Assembly: GCF_033958435.1 (NCBI RefSeq)
Contig: NC_134160.1
Coordinates: forward strand, 11,581,001 to 11,645,000
Source of the DNA: Carettochelys insculpta
Taxonomy: Eukaryota > Chordata > Testudines > Carettochelyidae
Direction: 5' to 3'
Length of the DNA stretch: 64,000 nucleotides
The position numbers and the translations under genes are program-made. This document shows, in pieces, positions 44,111-54,456 of the stretch. Every line of letters begins with the position of its first letter. Within the stretch, counting starts at the first letter, position 1. Under the pieces are notes generated by a model. The model saw nothing but the letters and a program-made list of their open reading frames with translations, was not told where the DNA came from and ran no database searches.

Positions 44111-44800
44111 TCATAGAATCCTAGGGCTGGAAGGGACCTCAGGAGGTCATCAAGTCCAGCACCCTGCCTAAAGCAGGATCAACCCCCACTAAGTCATCCC
44201 AGCCAGGACCTTGTCCAGTAGGGACTTAAAAACCTCAAGGGATGGAGAATCCACCACCTCTCTAGGCAACGCATTCCAGCGCTTCACCACTCTCCGGGTG
44301 AAATAGGTTTTCCTAATATCCAACCTAGACCTCTCCCTCTGTAACTTCAGACCATTGCTCCTTGTTCTGCCATCTGTCAGCACTGAGAACAGTTTCTCCC
44401 CATGTCCTTTAGAGCTCCCCTTCAGGAAGTTGAAGGCTGTTATTAAATCACCCCTCAGTCTTCACTTCTGGAAGCTAAACAAGCCCAAATCCCTCAGCCT
44501 CTCCTCATAGGTCATGTGCTCCAGACCCTTAGTCACTTTTGTTGCCCTCCACTGAACCTGCTCCAGCACATCCACATCCTTTTTACACTGGGGAGGGGGC
44601 AAACTGGACACAATATTCCAGATGCGGCCTCACCAGTGCTGAATAGAAGGGAACAACAGCCTCTGTACATATACTCAAAATGGTTCTCCTAACGTACCCT
44701 AATATGCCATTAGCTTTCTTGGCTACAAGGGCACACTGTTCATTCATATCGAGCCTTTCATCCACCATAACTGCTAGGTCCCTGTCCGTGTGCGTTGTCC
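44111..44800 (-). pseudogene. CR1 LINE 3' fragment
   Basis: ATAGAATCCTAGGGCTGGAA starts the 3' end. Minus-strand frames at 44189-44383 ([20 protein letters not shown]) and 44583-44768 ([20 protein letters not shown]) carry the ORF2 C-terminus, separated by frameshifts. 5'-truncated at about 44800. Confidence 0.85.
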
Positions 44801-45140
44801 CAAGGCTCCCCTAGTACAGAGTCCCAGACAGGACCTCCTTGACGTTGCTGACAGACGTGGTAGCCAAGACACAGGGTTTTTTAATCACACTGTTAATAAC
44901 TATTCCAATTTGAAATGCGGATGTCACCTGGCCTCACAATGAGCCCACTGAGTACTCCCACCCTGCTTCAGAGACAGCGTAGCTGCCCTGTATAAAGTGA
45001 AACTTAGCTTCTTCCCAGCTTCATCGTTTGCTCTGCTAACCAGTAATGCACATAAACCTCAGCTTAAGCTCTCGCATCTTCCCTGTGGACCCTTCCTGGC
45101 TCTGACCCTTCTTCAGATCCTGGGGGAGAGATCAAGCCAA
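44801..45140. other. No recognisable feature
   Basis: Unassigned spacer. Confidence 0.35.
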
Positions 45141-45250
45141 GCCTGTGTAACCCACGCACCTCGGTGGGAGTCACTGTCCCCTGGTGTAACACCAAGGCCA
45201 CTTATCCAGAGAAAGAATGAGTCTCCTCTGCAGCCTTAGGTGGAGAAAAA
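45141..45250 (+). repeat. tRNA-derived SINE head
   Basis: GCCTGTGTAACCCACGCACC, CACTGTCCCCTGGTGTAACA, GGCCACTTATCCAGAGAAAG and GAGTCTCCTCTGCAGCCTTA match the head of the 20460 copy. The tRNA-like part is absent. Confidence 0.5.
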
Positions 45251-45672
45251 GGGAACAGAACGCTTGGCTCAAGATTTAATCCCCTCACTCTTTTTGTGAA
45301 GGCAGAGAAAGATTTCGGTCCGTGTAGCTGGGCCCTCCAAGGCAAGCAGGTAGACAGCAGGTTTTTATCTTGGAAGGAAGGAGAATAAAAACCAATAAAA
45401 TACTAGCTGGGGAATATCATTTTAATGAGTGGTTTAATACCACAACTAAATTTCTCTACTTTTAATAAAGTGAGATAAACAAGCCTCCATTCCAAATTCA
45501 GTTTCCTTTATTAATTAATGCAATCCCTCAATTTTTTTGGCTGGCGGGGGGGAGTCTCTCAGCTGTCTGTATCCCGGCAGTGGAAAAATAGGGGAGACAG
45601 AATCATAATAGCTAGGGGAAAAAAAAAACCCTCCCAACCCTCCCAGGCTCCCTTATCCCAGGTAAGGATGTT

Positions 45673-48480
45673 CATAGAATCATAGAATAATAGAGCTGGA
45701 AGAGACCTAAAAAAGCCATCAAGTCCAGCCCCCTGCCCTAGGCAGGACCAAACCCATCAGATCAGCCCAGCCAGGGCTTTGTCAAGGCGAGATGTAAACA
45801 CCTCCGGGGTGGAGACTCCACTACTTCCCTGCGTAGACCATTCCAATGCTTCACCACCCTCCTAGTGAACAAGTTTTTCCTAATGTTCAACGTGGACCTT
45901 CCCAACCACAACGTGACTCCATTGTTCTGTGTTCTGCCATCCGTGACCACTGTGAACAGCCTCTCTCCAGCCTCTTTGCAACCTCCCTTCAGTAAGTTGA
46001 AGGCTGTTATCAAGTCCCCCCTCAGTCTTCTCTTCTGCAGACTAAAGGGTCTCAATTCTCTCAACCTTTCTTCATAGGTCACATGCTCCAGCCCCATAAT
46101 TATTTTGGTCGCCCTCCGCTGGACCCTCTCCAGTGTACCCACATCCTTTCTATAACTGGGGGCCCAGAACTGGACACAGTACTCCAGATGTGGCCTCACC
46201 AAAGCCGAATGAAGAGGAATAATCACTTCTCTGAATCCACTGGCAACGCTCCTCTTGATGCAACCTAATATGCCATTAGCTTTCTTGGTTACAATGGCAC
46301 ACTGTTGACTCATGTCCATCTTCTCGTCCACTACAACTCCCAGGTCCTTTTCTGCAGAACTACTACCAAGCCAATCGGACCCCAGCCTGTAACAATACTT
46401 GGGATTCTTCCGGCCCAAGTGCAGGACTCTAAACTTGTCTTTATTGAACCTCATCAGATTTCTTTCAGCCCAGTCTTCCAATTTGTCTAACTCACTCTGG
46501 ACCCTGTCCCTACCCGCCAGCGTATCTACCTCCCCCGCCAGCTTAGTGTCATCCGCAAACTTGCTGAGGGTGCAATCCAACCTCTCATCCACATCATCGA
46601 TAAATATGTTGAACAGAACAGGACCCAGAACCAAACCTTGGGGCACTCCACTAGAAACCGACCTCCATCCCGACATCGAGCCGTTGATCACTACCCTCTA
46701 GGCCTGGCCTTCTAGCCAGCTTTCAGTCCACCTTACCATCCATTTATCCAATCCACATTCCTTTATCTTGCCAACAAGAATATTATGGGAGACTGTATCA
46801 AACGCTTTGCTAAAGTTGAGATAAAAAATCACATCCATTTATTTTCCCCTATCCACAGAGCCAGTTATCTCATTGTAGAAACTAATCAGATTGGTCAGGC
46901 ATGACTTGCCCTGCATGAATCCATGCTGACTATTCCTGATCGCTCTCCCCTCCTCCAAGTGCCTCAAAATGACTTCCTTGAGGAGCCCCTCCTTGATTTT
47001 TCCAGGGACTGATGTAAGACCGACCGGCCTATAGTTCCCTGGCTCATCCTTCCCTTTTTTAAAGACGGGCACTACATTTGCCTTTTTCCAATCATCCGGG
47101 ATCTCTCCCAATCTCCACAACTTTTCAAAGATAATGGCCAAGGGCTCGTCAACAACACACACCAACTCCCTCAGAACCTTCAGATGAATTAGGTCCAGGC
47201 CCATCGATTTATGTACATTTAGCTTTTTTAGATAGCTCCTAACCTGTTCTTTCCCCACCAAAGGCTGTCCACCTTCATCCCACAGTGCATCACTTATTGC
47301 ATTAGTCCGGGAGCTGTCTTTGTCTGTGAAGACGGAGGCAAAGAAAGCGTTAAGTACTTCAGCTTTCCCTACATCATCTGTCACTGGGTTATCTCCCTCA
47401 TCCAGTAGCGGCCCCACGCCCTCTCTGATCACCTTCTTCTTGCTAACATGCCTGTAGAAACTTTTCTTGTTATCTTTCACATTCCTCGTGAGTCGCAATT
47501 CCAGTTGCGCTTTCGCCTTCCTGATAACTGCCCTACATTCTCGAGCTATCCGATTATACCCCTCCCTGGACATCTGTCCCAGTTTCCACTTTTTGTGAGC
47601 TCCCTTTTTGTGCCTAAGTTTTCCAAGGGTTTCCCCAGTAAGCCAGTCTGGTCTCCTACCACATTCACTTCTCTTGCTGCGCATAGGGACGGTTTCTTTC
47701 TGCACCTTCAGTAGGGCTTCCTTAAAATACTGCCAGTTTTCCTGGACTCCTTTTCCCTTCATGGTGGCATCCCAGGGGAGTCTGCCCATCAGGTTCCTAA
47801 AGGAGTCAAAGTCTGCTTTTCTGAAGTCCAAGGTGTGTAATTTACTGCTGTCTTTCCTTCCTTTGGTCAGCAGTCTACCATCACTGCTTCCCAGGTTGTC
47901 ACCCACCTCTACCTTCCCTATTAGTTCCTCCCTGTTTGTAAGCAGCAGGTTGAGCCGTGCACGACCTCTGGTCGGGTCCTTCAGCACTTGTACCAGGTGC
48001 TCCCCAACACTCTCCAGAAACTTCCCAGACTGCTTGTGAACCGCCGTATTGGTCTCCCAACAGACGTCACGATAATTAAAGTCCCCCCAAGGTAACGAGA
48101 GCCCGCAGTCTAGAAACTGCTCTCAGTTGTTCAAAAAAAGCCTCATCTACCTCATCATCCTGATTTGGCGGCCTGTAGCAGACACCAACCACCACATCTC
48201 CAGTGCTACCTACACCACTAAGCTTGACCCATAGATTCTCAACAGGCTTTTCTCCCCTATGTACTGGAGTTCTGAGCAGTGTTCTTCCTGAACAGTTTAT
48301 ACACTTTCATGGCAGCGCTCCAGTCATGCGAGTCATCCCACTAAGTCTCCATTATCCCAATCAAGTCATAGTTCTTGGACTGGGCCAGGGCTTCTAATTC
48401 CTCTTGCTTGTTACCCAGAACCAGGTGCTTGGAGTAGAGAATGCTGCAGCTAGCAGCAGTAGCCTTGCAAGCTAAGGGTC
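45673..48480 (-). pseudogene. CR1 LINE, 2.8 kb, nearly continuous EN-RT ORF2
   Basis: The 3' end is TCATAGAATCATAGAATAAT then AGAGCTGGAAGAGACC. Reading leftward, an endonuclease start (SKHLVLGNKQEELEALAQ) lies near 48400 and its later part (VVVGVCYRPPNQDDEVDEAF) near 48200, with endonuclease sequence missing between them. The 382-codon frame 46839-47987 carries the linker and RT fingers (NYRPVGLTSVPGKI). After a frameshift near 46840, FSKAFDTVSHNIL continues, then a TAG at about 46698. The 309-codon frame 45762-46691 holds the catalytic [10 protein letters not shown] and the C-terminus. This is the best-preserved CR1 here but is inactive. Confidence 0.9.
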
Positions 48481-48599
48481 TGGTTGCAGGCTGCTGAAGT
48501 CTATAGTAGCCTTTCCAGGTCCTCCAGTGGGCTGGAGATCTGGGCTGGCATCTGCCATGCAGTGTGCTCCCAAACCTCTTCACGCAGCCCTAACTCAGC

Positions 48600-48760
48600 G
48601 TCCTGCCATCAATGGTCCTGCTGTTTTTTTTCTTTTTTCATCCATGAGCAGAATAAATGTTGTGATGCACCCCCAAGGCACGTGCACCACCAACAGAAAC
48701 ATGGTAATCAGTCATTGATGCTCTCCTGGGAGCCCCCCCACCAGCGCTCAGCCTGCCAGG
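48600..48760 (+). repeat. Small repeat (GCAGAATAA / GTGCACCACCA), copy
   Basis: TCATCCATGAGCAGAATAAA, then CGTGCACCACCAACAGAAAC and GATGCTCTCCTGGGAGCC, in the same order as 3871-4010. Confidence 0.55.
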
Positions 48761-49269
48761 ACAGTTTGCTGAGGGTGACATGGCAGCCCTGCCGGTTACA
48801 GCAGCCCAAAGCCATTATGTGGCTAGTCAAAGAAGTCAGGAGAAAGAGCCTCCAAAACACTGCTGCCGGGGAGAGGGCAATAGCTTCAGTGATGAGAAAT
48901 AGGGTGTTAAGACCAACCAAACCTGCAGGCCAGGGAGCACAGCATATATCTCCAGCAGGTGTGGCAGGCTGCTGTGCATCACAGAGCTCTGCCATTCCAC
49001 CCCCACTGCTGAGACCCTGTTCGTCCACTTCTCCTGGGAAGCAGGCTATGCCACTAGCTTGCTGGGCAGTTGGCAGACTGGCACTCCAGGTAAGCAGCAG
49101 CAGTAGTTCAGAGTTTGCCCCCTGCTGCAAGATGCCCTGTGCCTGCTGGTTCCCAGCCCTCTGCAGCCTCTGACTCTGCGTCTTGCCCCCAATTTCTAAT
49201 CTCTGGTTCCTCATGACCAGGATGTGATCCTAGGACCTGCTCTACTCACTGGCCACTGCTACCTGTTCC
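48761..49269. other. No gene recognised
   Basis: The 229-codon + frame (48484-49173) and 168-codon - frame (48708-49214) overlap, cross repeat boundaries and have no domain, so neither is called as a gene. Confidence 0.5.
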
Positions 49270-49420
49270 TTCTGAATTTTCCATCTGTAACACTGATGTA
49301 TCCAGGTTGCTGGCACCAGGGATTGAACCTGTGCTCATAGGGGCTAAAGCCCTGTGCTCTAGTGCATGAGCTAAAGGCCAACTGGCTCTCAGACAACACT
49401 GTAGAGCAGAGACCTCACTG
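49270..49420 (-). repeat. tRNA-derived SINE
   Basis: The reverse complement reads CCAGTTGGCCTTTAGCTCAT (A box), GCACAGGGCTTTAGCCCC, CACAGGTTCAATCCCTGGTG (B box), then GGATACATCAGTGTTACAG, as in the plus-strand copy at 19405. Confidence 0.65.
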
Positions 49421-49429
49421 ACCCTAGTA

Positions 49430-49620
49430 TGAGGGCCCAGTGCCGCTGGGTACTACACATCCATGGGCAGAATAAATTTTGTTACACATGCTGAGGCATG
49501 TGCAGATGCGCACCACCAGTAGACACACATGCTGCCAGCTGTGAGTGGCTGTAGGTGCTTTGATAATCAGCTGAGCAGCACCTGACTCTCCTGAGCAACC
49601 ATACAACTACTTGTCTTCCA
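49430..49620 (+). repeat. Small repeat (GCAGAATAA / GTGCACCACCA), copy
   Basis: CATCCATGGGCAGAATAAAT, GATGCGCACCACCAGTAGAC, GCTGCCAGCTGTGAGTGGC. Immediately followed by another copy, giving a direct tandem pair. Confidence 0.6.
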
Positions 49621-49639
49621 GGGAATGCTGATGGCCACC

Positions 49640-49800
49640 GATAGTCCCTCTAATCTTTTCCTTCCATGCGCAGATTTTTTTTGAATTCTAGTGTGGAATA
49701 GTTTTATGTGCACCAAGGCCTATGTGAATGTGCACCACCAAGAGAAACAAAAGCCAGCTGTGGGCGCTTTGCTAATTCAGCTGGTGGCATTTGAATAGTT
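49640..49800 (+). repeat. Small repeat (GCAGAATAA / GTGCACCACCA), copy
   Basis: AGTCCCTCTAATCTTTTCCT, CATGCGCAGATTTTTTTTGA, ATGTGCACCACCAAGAGAAA, GCCAGCTGTGGGCGCTTTG. The AATAA word is altered here. Confidence 0.55.
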
Positions 49801-50624
49801 CCTGCGCTGCCTCACAAGCTCCCAGCCTACAGGGAATGCTGACTCCTGGTCTCTCATACCAGCTAACTTCCATCTCTGTTCCTTTCTCTTCTTCTAGATA
49901 CTTGAGCATCTTACTGAGGCTCCTCAGGAAAACTCAGCAGCCATTGTTTCTACCTCAGCTTGCACCTTGTCTGTGCTAGGAGAAGGGTGTGTTGCTAAAG
50001 ACAGGTGCAGTTCAGCAAGTGTTGGGCGTCTTTAACTCTGGACGTGCCCAAGGATAAGGAGTACTCAGCACCTCTTCAGAAACAGAAGCTAAATCTGGCT
50101 CTGCCTATGCTTTGTCCTTGGCTACCACTGAATTAGAGGTTGGCAACAATTTTAGCTTTAGTTTTTTTCAATGAAAAAGGTTTTTCACTGTCAAAACAGA
50201 TGTTTCCCCAGGAAATGGCCCCTTTGACAAAGTTTGGGTTGTGGGACTGCAACCCTCCTTAAGCCCCCAAACTGCGCAGGGCTTTATTGCTTGGGTACTT
50301 TTTGGCAACTAAAAACTCTTGGCCAAAACCTGCTCAGCTGAATTGAGCATCATGCACAACGACTAAGTGGCTGAGTCATAATCCCAGCTGCCAAAACGTG
50401 AGAGCCTGAGACACTGGGCCTAAGGCTACTGTCCTGAAAGGGAAGCTCCCGAAGGGCCAGTTGCCCCCAGGTCACAATGACTCTAGGAGCAGCTGTAGTG
50501 ACAATTCCACTTGCTTGACTCATTCGTGTCTGTGCAGCACCAAGCCAAGCCAGGGCTCCCAGCCAAATCACTCGCCATGCTAGAGGAACGAATGAGATGC
50601 CCATTGAAAACAGCTGCCTGTGCA
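49801..50624. other. No recognisable feature
   Basis: Unassigned. The 117-codon minus frame at 50350-50703 has no domain. Confidence 0.4.
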
Positions 50625-50828
50625 GATCATAAGACCAGCCACATTGGGTCAGAGCAAAGATGTAGGCCAATATTCTGTCTTCTAACTGCAGCCAATGCTC
50701 CAAAGGGGATGAACAGAACCTGATTCATTCCCTGTCGCACATTCCCAGCTTCGGGCAAACAGAGGAGAGGGACACCACCCCTCCCCCTCCTAGTTAGCAG
50801 CCATCGATGGACCTAATAGCGAATAGCA
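50625..50828 (+). mobile_element. CR1-like short repeat
   Basis: GATCATAAGACCAGCCACAT, TTGGGTCAGAGCAAAG, ACATTCCCAGCTTCGGGCAA and GCAGCCATCGATGGACCTAA match 25925-26130 in order. It directly precedes a plus-strand CR1 body. Confidence 0.55.
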
Positions 50829-51430
50829 TATTGGGGTGCATTAGGAGGAGCATTTTGAGCAGATCTAGAGAAGCTCTTGTTCCTCTCTATTTGGCACTGG
50901 TGAGGTCACATTTGGAGTGTTGCATCAAGTTCTCGCCCCCCCACCCCCCAGCATAGAAAGGGTGTGCACGTGCCGGAGCCGGTTCGGTGGAGGACAACAA
51001 AAATTATGAAGGGGCTGGAGCACATGACCTATGAGGAGAGGCTGAGGGATTTGGGCTTGTTTAGTTTACAGAAGAGAAGACTGAGGGGGGATTTAATAGC
51101 AGCCTTCAACTTCCTGAAGGGGGCTCTAGAGAAGATGGGGAGAAACTGTTCTGAGTGGTAAATGGTAGAACAAGGAGCAATGGTCTGAAGTTACAGAGGG
51201 GGAGGGGGAAGGGGAGGGGGAGGTTGGATATTAGGAAAAACTCTTTCCCCAGGAGGGTGGTGAAGCACTGGAATGTGTTGCCTAGAGAGGTGGTGGAATC
51301 TCCATCCCTTGAGGTTTTTAAGTCCCGGCTTGACAAGGTCCTGGCTGGGATGACCTAGTTGGGATTGATCCTGCTTGAAGTAGGGGGTTGGACTACTGAG
51401 GTCCCTTCCAGCCATAGGGGGTCTATGAGT
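50829..51430 (+). pseudogene. CR1 LINE 3' fragment, plus strand
   Basis: Encodes [20 protein letters not shown], then [20 protein letters not shown] (50964-51161), and [20 protein letters not shown] (51155-51358), the CR1 ORF2 C-terminus, with a shift near 51155 at a GGGGGAGGGGGAAGGGG run. It ends GGTCCCTTCCAGCCATAGGG. The upstream RT part is missing. Confidence 0.85.
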
Positions 51431-51439
51431 CTACGAACC

Positions 51440-52189
51440 AGAGAAAGGCGAAGTGAATGGCTGGGGAAACTAGCTGGGTGTGCACGGGGAAATGAACGGG
51501 GAGAGATATGCGCGCGGGGGTGTGGACTAGCCAGCCACAGGAATGGATGGGGCACATGAGGCCAGCTGTGTGTACCTGGGCAGGGACAGCTAGCGCAGCA
51601 TGCAGCTCGGCTCTGGCCCCAGAAACAGGCAGGGAAGAAACCCAGCCACTCCAGCCCAGGCTCCCTGGCTGGGCGGAGGGGTGCGCTCGGGGTGGCAGGC
51701 GGGGACCGGTGACCCGCGCACCCCCTCCCCCGGGCGGTGAAGCCACTCGCTAGCCAGCTCTGCGGGCTGCTCCGGCTTGGCCGAGCTCGCCGCCTGTGTG
51801 AGCGGGGTTAGGCCACCCCCTGCTGGCCCCAGCGGGGAAGGGACCTCGGCCGACCAGCCGCACTCCGGACCCAGCAGCGCTCTGCAGGAAGCCCCAGCAA
51901 ACTGGCTCCTTCGCTGTAAGGGCTCAGGTAGGTGCAGCCCAGCCGCATGAGGGCCTGGGGGGGAGGGTCTGGGATAGGGGGGCTCCTGGGCGGGCCGCTG
52001 CCCCGGCTTTGCAACCAGGGAGGCGCTGCGCAGAAGCGGAGAGTCTCGAACCCTGGTCGAAGGGGCTTAGGAGCCCAGGCGCCCGCTCCCCCTTTGCAGC
52101 GTCCAGGCAGCCCAGCTGGGGAACCACTTGGTCCGGCGCCCCCTACTGCCTGGCTGGCACACTGCGGCGCCCTCCGCACTCAGTCACCA
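51440..52189. promoter_or_regulatory. CpG-rich block, candidate promoter of the RGS-like gene
   Basis: CpG density rises sharply (GATATGCGCGCGGGGG, GGGACCGGTGACCCGCGCAC, GGCCGAGCTCGCCGCC), unlike the CpG-poor flanks. No TATA box stands out, as is usual for CpG-island promoters. A possible non-coding first exon ends CTTCGCTGTAAGGGCTCAG with donor GTAGGT at about 51928. It lies 2.4 kb upstream of the first recognised RGS exon on the same strand. Promoter activity is inference. Confidence 0.5.
51857..51939 (+). repeat. Inverted repeat, left copy
   Basis: This 83-bp segment (CACTCCGGACCCAGCAGC through GGGCTCAGGTAGGTGCAG) is repeated in reverse at 54882-54964 with about ten mismatches, several of CpG-decay type. 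Both copies keep the splice-donor-like CAGGTAGGT. Confidence 0.7.
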
Positions 52190-53201
52190 TGTCATGGCTC
52201 CTTCCCAACTCTAGCAAGATAAATGCAGAAGTGGGGGCCAGCAAAAGTACCTCCAAAACCTTATCTACCAGGTTTTGGTATAAACTTTTCCCCCAAAATC
52301 CTAAAAACCTTAGATTTTGGGGCTAAAATTCACTGCCACCACCCAAGTAATAATAAGGAAACCAGAGAGAGACTACTTGGGAAATTTTAGCCCCAAAAGT
52401 AAAAACCAGGACACAAACATTAACCAATACCAGGTTAATAAAAAGAAAAAGAAAGAAATTTTATTATTACAACAACATTTGTGTTGCAAGCCTTATGACT
52501 AGATGGAAGAGTTACAAAGTAAAACACATGGGGAGTCTTCACCATGGGCCGAGAACTTAGTTACAAGGAGAGTAAAAGAACATTTGTAAAAAGTGCAGAT
52601 ACATCAGATTCCACTTCCCAACCCATAAAACAATAAAGCCTAATGGATCTATTTAAACTTTACCCTACTTACAGAAGATTGGAGGGGGTGTTCTTGGAGA
52701 GAGATATTCAGTGTTTCACTCCCTCATGGCTGGAAAGAAGAAGAAGGAACAGAGAACAGTAACAGAGAGGAAGCCGTGCTAGGCTATACACTATCAAAAC
52801 AAAAAGCAGTCAAGTAGACTTTAAAGACTAGCAAAATGGTTTATTAGGTGAGCTTTCGTGGGACAGACCCACTTCTTCAGACCATAGCCAGACCAGAACA
52901 GACTCAATATTGACTTAAATACTGAATATTTTAATATAATTTTTAATTTATATTTAATAAAAATATTAAATATTAATATGGTCTGAAGAAGTGGGTCTGT
53001 CCCACGAAAGCTCACCTAATAAACCATTTTGCTAGTCTTTAAAGTGCTACTTGACTGCTTTTTGTTTTGAACAGAGAACAGAAGAGGGAGGAGCCAAAAT
53101 TTAATTCTCACCTACATTCCTATAGGCCAACCCCACCTGGCTGGCTTAGCAGGTTAACGCTTTTACTCCCAGGGTGCTGGCTAACCCTCATAATTATGAC
53201 A
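52190..53201 (-). mobile_element. Solo LTR, family 3 (1012 bp with insert)
   Basis: Read on the minus strand it starts TGTCATAATTATGAGGG and ends GGAGCCATGACA (TG...CA), with an exact 5-bp duplication CACCA at 52185-52189 and 53202-53206. It holds a nested hairpin SINE (52760-53068). Without SINE and duplication the LTR is about 690 bp. It lies between the CpG block and the cysteine-string exon, and no internal retroviral genes remain. Confidence 0.85.
52760..53068 (+). mobile_element. Hairpin SINE, A type, copy 3 (309 bp)
   Basis: Flanked by the exact 13-bp duplication GAACAGAGAACAG (52747-52759 and 53069-53081). Head: AACAGAGAGGAAGCCGTGCT. Arms: GTGAGCTTTCGTGGGACAGA, CCCACTTCTTCAGACCATAG and the inverse TATGGTCTGAAGAAGTGGGT, CTGTCCCACGAAAGCTCACC, TTTAAAGTGCTACTTGACTG. 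The loop is a very AT-rich stretch of about 70 bp (TTTTAATATAATTTTTAATT). Confidence 0.85.
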
Positions 53202-53206
53202 CACCA

Positions 53207-53879
53207 CAGCGCCCCCTAGAGGAAAGCGGGGGCACCGCAGGTCCCCCCTAAAGCCCCTGCTGCCAGATGCCCCTTTGTGCCTCACTGTCCCTATCCCCCA
53301 ACCTAGGGGAATCTGCAGGGCACAGCCACTGGTAGTCCACAGTCATTGCTTCCAGGCTATACAAGGCCCCTTTGAGAGAGACATGGAGGGAAGAGGCTGG
53401 TTGGAGAGCCCCCAGGTTGTGAGGAATGATATCCAAAATATAACTGCATACCCCTTTCACCGGTGTCATGGGGCGGGGATGCAGCCACCAGGGAAGCAGT
53501 GGGTGAGTGTGTTCTGCCCTGGTCATGAGGGTTCCCTCCATTTCACATGGCTGGGCTAGTCTCTTAGGCCTGATCTACGCTAGGGATCAAGGCCCATCCC
53601 AGATATGCAATTCTAGCCGTGCCATTAGTGTAGCCAGAAGCGATGTATCAGGCTCAGCTTTGTTCCCTGGTGTAGTGCAGGGATTTTTAGGCTCGCACTG
53701 ACCTCACTTACTCACACATCAGTGTGGCATCCCAGGGTTGACAGCCACCCAGAGAGCTCCTTTTTGCTGTGCCTTCACACGTGCGGCAAAATCATGCTCT
53801 GGAAAATCGATTGTGGTGTGTTTGACACCCCACCCCCCAGTAAGTGCAGACATCCCCTGGTCTCTGCTATCTTCTAGAC
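53207..53879. other. No recognisable feature
   Basis: Intron-like sequence of the RGS locus. Begins CAGCGCCCCCTAGAGG, contiguous with sequence left of the LTR once the LTR is ignored. Confidence 0.4.
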
Positions 53880-54189
53880 CAGGGGTCAGTGACCTTCCCG
53901 AGGGGCAAAATTGCCCTTTTGACCTCTACGTACATCCCGAATGCCAGTGACACTTTTTGAAGTCACTGATAGTTTTACTTACAACAGCTTCATTCATAAA
54001 TAAAGATGCGGAGCTTTACCGTGTAGGAGGTGGTTGGGAGCATTAGCTGGTTTTTTGTTAACCCACAGGTGGCCTGGCTTTGAGCAAGCTCCTGGCTGCA
54101 GCAGGGGGAAGTGCGGGGGCTGAGCTCTTACCTTGTGTGCTGATGAAAATCGGTTCCTTGGCACTTGGGCTGGTGATTGCTGACCCCTG
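53880..54189. mobile_element. Non-autonomous hAT transposon (310 bp)
   Basis: Ends CAGGGGTCAGTGACC and GATTGCTGACCCCTG are inverted repeats. Flanking TTCTAGAC (53872-53879) and AGCTAGAC (54190-54197) agree at six of eight. Short relative of the 974-bp element at 9049. Confidence 0.8.
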
Positions 54190-54334
54190 AGCTAGACCAC
54201 TGTTGTAGGTCACCCTCCTGGACTGTCATTCTAGAGCTTTAGCATTCAAAGCTGGTGCTATTCATCAGCACCAGGGACCTGCTTGGAAGAGGTGTGCTGG
54301 GGGACCCTCCTGACCTTGATTTCTCCCTCTCTAG

Positions 54335-54456
54335 GTCATGGAGTCCTGCCTGCCAGAAAAAGGAAGGCGGCTCTCACAGACCAGGTACCCACAGTACTGT
54401 GACTGCAACCCCAAACCCTGCTGCCTCTGCTGGTGCTGCTGTAGCCACTGCTCCAG
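54335..54456 (+). pseudogene. RZ-type RGS gene, cysteine-string exon
   Basis: After the acceptor TCTCCCTCTCTAG the exon opens GTC then ATG at 54338 and reads MESCLPEKGRRLSQTRYPQY, then CDCNPKPCCLCWCCCSHCS, ending at donor AG|GTGACT in phase 2. The CCLCWCCC run is the palmitoylated cysteine string that marks the RZ subfamily (RGS17, RGS19, RGS20) and anchors these GTPase activators to membranes; Leu after the first CC is closest to RGS19. This exon is intact. The ATG may be an internal Met if an upstream coding exon exists. Confidence 0.8.

Noticed and set aside
48484..49173. 229-codon open frame on the + strand
   Set aside because: It crosses the GCAGAATAA repeat, overlaps a 168-codon minus frame and has no recognised domain.
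52821..53015. Minus ORF with membrane-like hydrophobic residues
   Set aside because: It is the AT-rich loop and arms of a hairpin SINE.
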